From positions 6,753 to 16,522 of the forward strand of contig PBOV01000012.1 in NCBI GenBank assembly GCA_002724505.1: a stretch of DNA of 9,770 nucleotides, written 5' to 3'. The stretch comes from Rhodospirillaceae bacterium. Its GTDB lineage: Bacteria; Pseudomonadota; Alphaproteobacteria; MPNO01; UBA2964. Of this stretch, positions 6,421-9,770 are shown piece after piece (position 1 is the first letter of the stretch; each line of letters begins with the position of its first letter). The notes beneath the pieces were generated by a model. It did no database searches, had not been told where the DNA came from, and saw nothing but the letters and a program-made list of their open reading frames with translations. Both the position numbers and the translations under genes were made by a program.

Positions 6421-8757
6421 TTACGCGGATTTTTCTGCTTTAGATTCTTGAATTTTCTGCCAAATTCTATGTGATGTCGCAGGCATATCAATGTGATTTA
6501 CACCTAGTGGTTTGAGGGCATCCACGACCGCGTTGATAGTCGCAGGCAACGCGCCTGTGGGTCCCGACTCCCCGCCACCCTTCGCACCAATAAGATTTGA
6601 TGAGGTCGGGACAGGGGCGCTGATGATATCCATAAAACAAATCCCATCAGCTCTTGGCACGCAATAATCCATTAGAGAGCCGGATATAAGCTGGCCGGAG
6701 TTATCATAGACTATGTCCTCCATAAGTGCCTGGCCTACTCCCTGTAAAATTCCTCCATGCATTTGTGCTTTGAGCAACAGAGGGTTGATCACGGTGCCAA
6801 CGTCGTCGACGCATATAAAATCAATGATATTTGTAGAACCGGTGTCCGGATCAACTTCCAACTCACATATCTGAACGCCAGTTGGCCAGTTCCAATACTG
6901 TGGCGTATAAGTTCCAGTTTCATTTAGGCCGGGCTCTATTTCTGCAGGGAGTGCCGAAGCACTAAATGCAGCTTCAGCGACTTCAAGGATGGTCATAAAT
7001 TTGTCTGTGCCCACAACAGTGAAGACCCCATCATCGAAATCAACATCGGCTTCTGCCGCTTCAAGGACGTGTGCGGCTATTGTTGTCGCCTTTTCTATCG
7101 TTTTATCACAGGCTAACGAAACAGCTGAACCGCCAATTGACATTGACCGAGAATTAAAAGTTCCTCGACCATAGGTTACCAGATCCGTATCTCCCTGGAC
7201 GTATCGGATGGTTGAAGGATCGAGCCCTAACCGATCACAAACAATCTGCTTAAAGACTGTCTCATGTCCTTGGCCGTGACTGATTGTTCCCATAATTAAT
7301 GTAACTGTACCCGAAGGATCGAACCGGATACTGCTTGATTCTAAGTTAGGCGATGATGTTTTTTTTACCGTATTTGAGATGCCTAATCCTCGCAGGACAC
7401 CCCTTTTTGCAGCTTCTGCTCGACGAATCTCGAAGGCGTCGTAATCGATAGCTTTTAGGGCCTTCTCCATATTTCCAGGAAAATCCCCGCAGTCATATGT
7501 GAAGCCAAGCGCATTGGTCCAAGGCATTTGGTCGGGTGTTACGCTATTTTTTTGTCTTATTTCGACCGGGTCTATACCTAGTTCTCGGGCTGCTAAATCA
7601 ACAAGACGCTCCCCGACATAGGCTGCTTCCGGTGCTCCAGCACCACGATAGGGGTTGGTCTCACAGTTATTTGTAAAGACGCCAGTTACCTCAACGTGTA
7701 CGGCGGGCGTTTTGTAAATACCTGCAAGTGTTCCAAGATTATTAGTCGGCGGGCGCGGGCCGCGTATTGATAAATATGCACCCATACTGGCAATAGTCTT
7801 CACTTTAAGGCCAAGGAAGTTACCTTTTTTATCCAATGCTAAAGCGATATCGGTGACGTTGTCCCGTGCGTGCGTATCAGACATGAAACCTTCGGACCGG
7901 TCACAACGCCATTTGACAGGCCGTCTCACTATGCGTGACGCCCATAGTACGAGGGGCAGCTCGTTGTAGGTGCCGCCGCGCATACCGAAGCTGCCGCCGA
8001 CATCTCCCGGGATAACACGGATATCGGTTTCCGGGATATTGAATATTTCTCGTGCTAACTGATAGCGGAGTGGGTGTGGATTTTGCAGGCCCGTATAAAG
8101 GGTGTAGCGACCGTGTCGCTCATCGTAATTTCCTACACAGCCACGAGGTTCCATCGCGACGGCGGTAACCCGACTAACCACCATTTTTTGCTCAACGATG
8201 TGATCGGCTTTTTGGAATGCTGCCTCCACCGCTGAAGCGTCACCCTTTTCCTCAAAAAATGAAATATTATCCGGGCAGTCCGGCCAGACAGCCGGCGCAC
8301 CCTCCGCGATTGCGTTACCAACGTCCGTTACTGCTTCTAGGGTTTCGTAGTCAACTTCGATAAGTTCCGCGGCATCGTGCGCTTGCGCTAAAGTTTCAGC
8401 AACGACAAATGCAACACAATCCCCTACAAGCCGAACCCTATCCTTTACCAAAGCCGGGTGTTTAGGGTGGTACATGGGAGAACCATCTTTTTTCTTTTTA
8501 TTTGCGTCCTCACAGGGCAATCCGCCGTAATTCTCTTTATCCCAGTCTTGTCCAGTGAGCACCCTTAAAACACCCGGCGCGGCTTCGGCTACGGTTGTGT
8601 CAATTGACAAAATATTGGCCATCGCGTGAGGAGACCGGAGGACATAGGCCCAAGCTTGATCGCGTAAATTAATATCATCTAGAAACTCACCACCGCCGGT
8701 CAGCAGCCTCGGATCCTCTTCCCGTGGTACGGATTGCCCAACAGCAAATTCGCCCAT
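6421..8757 (-). CDS. xanthine dehydrogenase-family Mo-binding large subunit (CoxL form II-like)
   Basis: A complete 778-residue large subunit of a molybdenum hydroxylase (molybdopterin-cytosine-dinucleotide type in the CO dehydrogenase relatives). Order: N-terminal signature GQSVPREEDPRLL (7-19), Ald_Xan_dh_C-type domain (about 20-140), first Mo-binding domain with GDVGGSFG (251-258) and PYRGAGAPE (369-377), second Mo-binding domain with GQGH (495-498), RGTFNSRS (531-538) and KGGGESG, whose Glu730 sits where the catalytic base is in this family. The loop is not the CSFR of true CO dehydrogenases, so CO oxidation is unlikely; such form II proteins hydroxylate other, mostly unknown, carbon centres. 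The last position of the AYRGAGR-type motif is Ala rather than Arg. AAGGG lies 8 nt before the ATG. It is the first gene of the minus-strand block. No FAD or 2Fe-2S subunit gene is next to it, so these must be encoded elsewhere or beyond the window. Confidence 0.95.
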   Translation of the reverse strand: MGEFAVGQSVPREEDPRLLTGGGEFLDDINLRDQAWAYVLRSPHAMANILSIDTTVAEAAPGVLRVLTGQDWDKENYGGLPCEDANKKKKDGSPMYHPKHPALVKDRVRLVGDCVAFVVAETLAQAHDAAELIEVDYETLEAVTDVGNAIAEGAPAVWPDCPDNISFFEEKGDASAVEAAFQKADHIVEQKMVVSRVTAVAMEPRGCVGNYDERHGRYTLYTGLQNPHPLRYQLAREIFNIPETDIRVIPGDVGGSFGMRGGTYNELPLVLWASRIVRRPVKWRCDRSEGFMSDTHARDNVTDIALALDKKGNFLGLKVKTIASMGAYLSIRGPRPPTNNLGTLAGIYKTPAVHVEVTGVFTNNCETNPYRGAGAPEAAYVGERLVDLAARELGIDPVEIRQKNSVTPDQMPWTNALGFTYDCGDFPGNMEKALKAIDYDAFEIRRAEAAKRGVLRGLGISNTVKKTSSPNLESSSIRFDPSGTVTLIMGTISHGQGHETVFKQIVCDRLGLDPSTIRYVQGDTDLVTYGRGTFNSRSMSIGGSAVSLACDKTIEKATTIAAHVLEAAEADVDFDDGVFTVVGTDKFMTILEVAEAAFSASALPAEIEPGLNETGTYTPQYWNWPTGVQICELEVDPDTGSTNIIDFICVDDVGTVINPLLLKAQMHGGILQGVGQALMEDIVYDNSGQLISGSLMDYCVPRADGICFMDIISAPVPTSSNLIGAKGGGESGPTGALPATINAVVDALKPLGVNHIDMPATSHRIWQKIQESKAEKSA

Positions 8758-8955
8758 TTCTTTTTCCCTTCAGGTCGGAAATTGTGTTGCGGGATCATAT
8801 CGGAAGGGGTTGATGGCAACAACGCCTCGTGAGAATTTCACACTATCTTTAAGATAGGCTTCTAAAATCAACCAATAGTATTCCCTCTTTAAGAAAATTA
8901 TATGCTATGAACTATTAGCGATTGGTTATCGTCTTTACAAAAGAATGATCAAACT
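8758..8955. promoter_or_regulatory. divergent control region large subunit / MscS-like gene
   Basis: A 198-nt region between two genes that point away from each other. For the minus-strand gene, TTGATT (8871-8866) and GATAGT (8847-8842) with 18 nt between them form a possible sigma70-type promoter. It overlaps the palindrome at 8843-8857. For the plus-strand gene the stretch 8890-8950 is AT-rich, but no pair stands out, and ATG 8956 has no clear ribosome site. Confidence 0.35.
8843..8857. promoter_or_regulatory. 15-bp palindrome, possible operator
   Basis: CTATCTT-T-AAGATAG is a perfect 7+1+7 inverted repeat in the divergent intergenic region, 85 nt before the start of the large subunit. Its size and place, overlapping a possible -10 element, suit a binding site for a dimeric transcription factor. 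No regulator gene is present in the window to pair with it. Confidence 0.4.
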
Positions 8956-9770
8956 ATGAAACGTAATATTCTTTCTTATTTCCTGTTCGCATTTCTTGTC
9001 TATTGGCTAAACCTTAGTGGGGTCGCGGTTTCCCAAACTATTACAGCACCCGCTGTCGGGACGGTTTCGGCCGAGGATGTAAATGAACTTAAATCGCTCA
9101 TTAAGACGTTGGAAGATGATACTGACCGAAGGAAACTGATTGACCGGCTGGAGGTATTAATCGCTGCTAATTCTAAAACCTCCCGGGAAAAAGTTAGGCC
9201 TCCCGGTATAGGGGTTCGAGCGATCGAATTTTTTTCGGGGCGAATGGAACAGCTTAGTACTGATATTGTTGCGGGGACTCGTATTATTTTGGATTTACCC
9301 AATGTTTTTAGTTGGGTGTCACAACAAATTTTAGATCCCAAGCGTCGTGCTAACTGGATTGAAGTGATTTGGAAAGTCGTTTTATCTATCCTGGCTGGAT
9401 TTTTGATTGAGCGCGGTGTGAGAATGCTTCTGGCGCGGCCGAGGCGTGTTCTTGAAACAAAGGAAGTTGACAGTTTGTGGGTCCAAGTATCCGCACTGAT
9501 AGCCCGAACTGGTCTCGATATTATATCAATTTTAGGGTTCGTGGTGGGTAGCTATGCGACACTGCTGGCGGTAAATCCTGGCACAGTGAGCCAAGAAGTC
9601 ATTGTTGCTTTGATAGTTGCAAATGTAATCGTTCGATTGGCATTGGCATTAGCACGAATGATTTTAACCCCACTCGCTGGCTCGCTTCGGCTCCTTCCAA
9701 TTAAAGATGTTGATGCTAATTATATTTTTATTTGGACTAGACGTTTGACCGAAGTGACCGTGTACGGCTA
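8956..9770 (+). CDS. MscS-family mechanosensitive channel, N-terminal part (runs off the window)
   Basis: The first 271 codons of a longer gene, open to the end of the window. Residues 1-27 look like a signal peptide (MKRN, a hydrophobic core, then AVSQ). A helical periplasmic stretch follows (DVNELKSLIKTLEDDTDRRK, 41-60) of a kind seen ahead of the channel in large MscS relatives such as the YbiO type. Hydrophobic segments at about 137-158, 184-206 and 214-237 are the outer transmembrane helices. The pore helix and the beta domain that would prove the family lie beyond the edge. The likely role is inner-membrane release of solutes under osmotic downshift. It is divergent from the large subunit and probably unrelated to it in function. 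ATG 8956 is the only reasonable start, because an in-frame TGA lies at 8908. Confidence 0.78.
   Translation, partial: MKRNILSYFLFAFLVYWLNLSGVAVSQTITAPAVGTVSAEDVNELKSLIKTLEDDTDRRKLIDRLEVLIAANSKTSREKVRPPGIGVRAIEFFSGRMEQLSTDIVAGTRIILDLPNVFSWVSQQILDPKRRANWIEVIWKVVLSILAGFLIERGVRMLLARPRRVLETKEVDSLWVQVSALIARTGLDIISILGFVVGSYATLLAVNPGTVSQEVIVALIVANVIVRLALALARMILTPLAGSLRLLPIKDVDANYIFIWTRRLTEVTVYG

Noticed and set aside
3066..8757. Annotation as a true CO dehydrogenase locus
   Set aside because: Both large subunits have PYRGAG-type loops instead of the CSFR loop that marks CO-oxidising CoxL, and the FAD and iron-sulfur subunits are absent.

Overview
The window looks like chromosomal DNA from an alphaproteobacterium, probably a marine or otherwise uncultured one. 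This is inferred from moderate base composition (mid-40s % GC by eye, not computed), densely packed genes, and a gene set (CoxL/CoxG-type molybdenum hydroxylase, EgtB/SenA-like iron enzyme, NTF2-like protein, MscS-type channel) common in that class. UGA is an ordinary stop here, because it ends at least two intact genes while tryptophan is read from UGG. I see no phage genes, insertion sequence, integrase or CRISPR array.

Layout from left to right. Positions 1-282 are non-coding apart from a possible 23-codon tail of an upstream gene. A complete tRNA-Arg(ACG) with encoded CCA lies at 283-359. Two inverted repeats follow, one a weak terminator candidate and one a 14-bp perfect stem. A small NTF2/SnoaL-like gene (+) at 533-940 meets a convergent CoxG gene (-) at 959-1570. 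Next is an EgtB/SenA-family iron enzyme (+, ending at 3057). Then comes a minus-strand block read from right to left: a complete CoxL-type large subunit (8757-6421), a short-chain dehydrogenase/reductase (6383-5535), and a second CoxL-type large subunit (5399-3066). At the right edge a divergent MscS-family channel gene starts at 8956 and runs off the window.

The most notable observation is in the second large-subunit gene. It is full length (778 codons, against 779 for its intact paralogue) and in one continuous frame, but codon 291 is TGA. This falls inside an otherwise conserved stretch, M-stop-DTHARDN, where the intact paralogue has MSDTHARDN. One base change (TCA to TGA) explains it. A recent nonsense mutation or a sequence error is the simplest reading. 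Stop-codon readthrough or selenocysteine is possible but weakly supported.

How the genes may work together: the two large subunits carry the Mo-cofactor domains of xanthine dehydrogenase/CO dehydrogenase-family enzymes, with form II-like PYRGAG motifs rather than the CO-oxidising CSFR motif. The SDR between them could process an alcohol, ketone or aldehyde in the same pathway. CoxG is a maturation or membrane-recruitment factor for such enzymes. The FAD (CoxM) and 2Fe-2S (CoxS) subunits that such enzymes need are not in the window. The substrate cannot be told from sequence. The EgtB/SenA-like gene sits head-to-head with coxG and tail-to-tail with the interrupted large subunit, so it is embedded in the locus but transcribed the other way.
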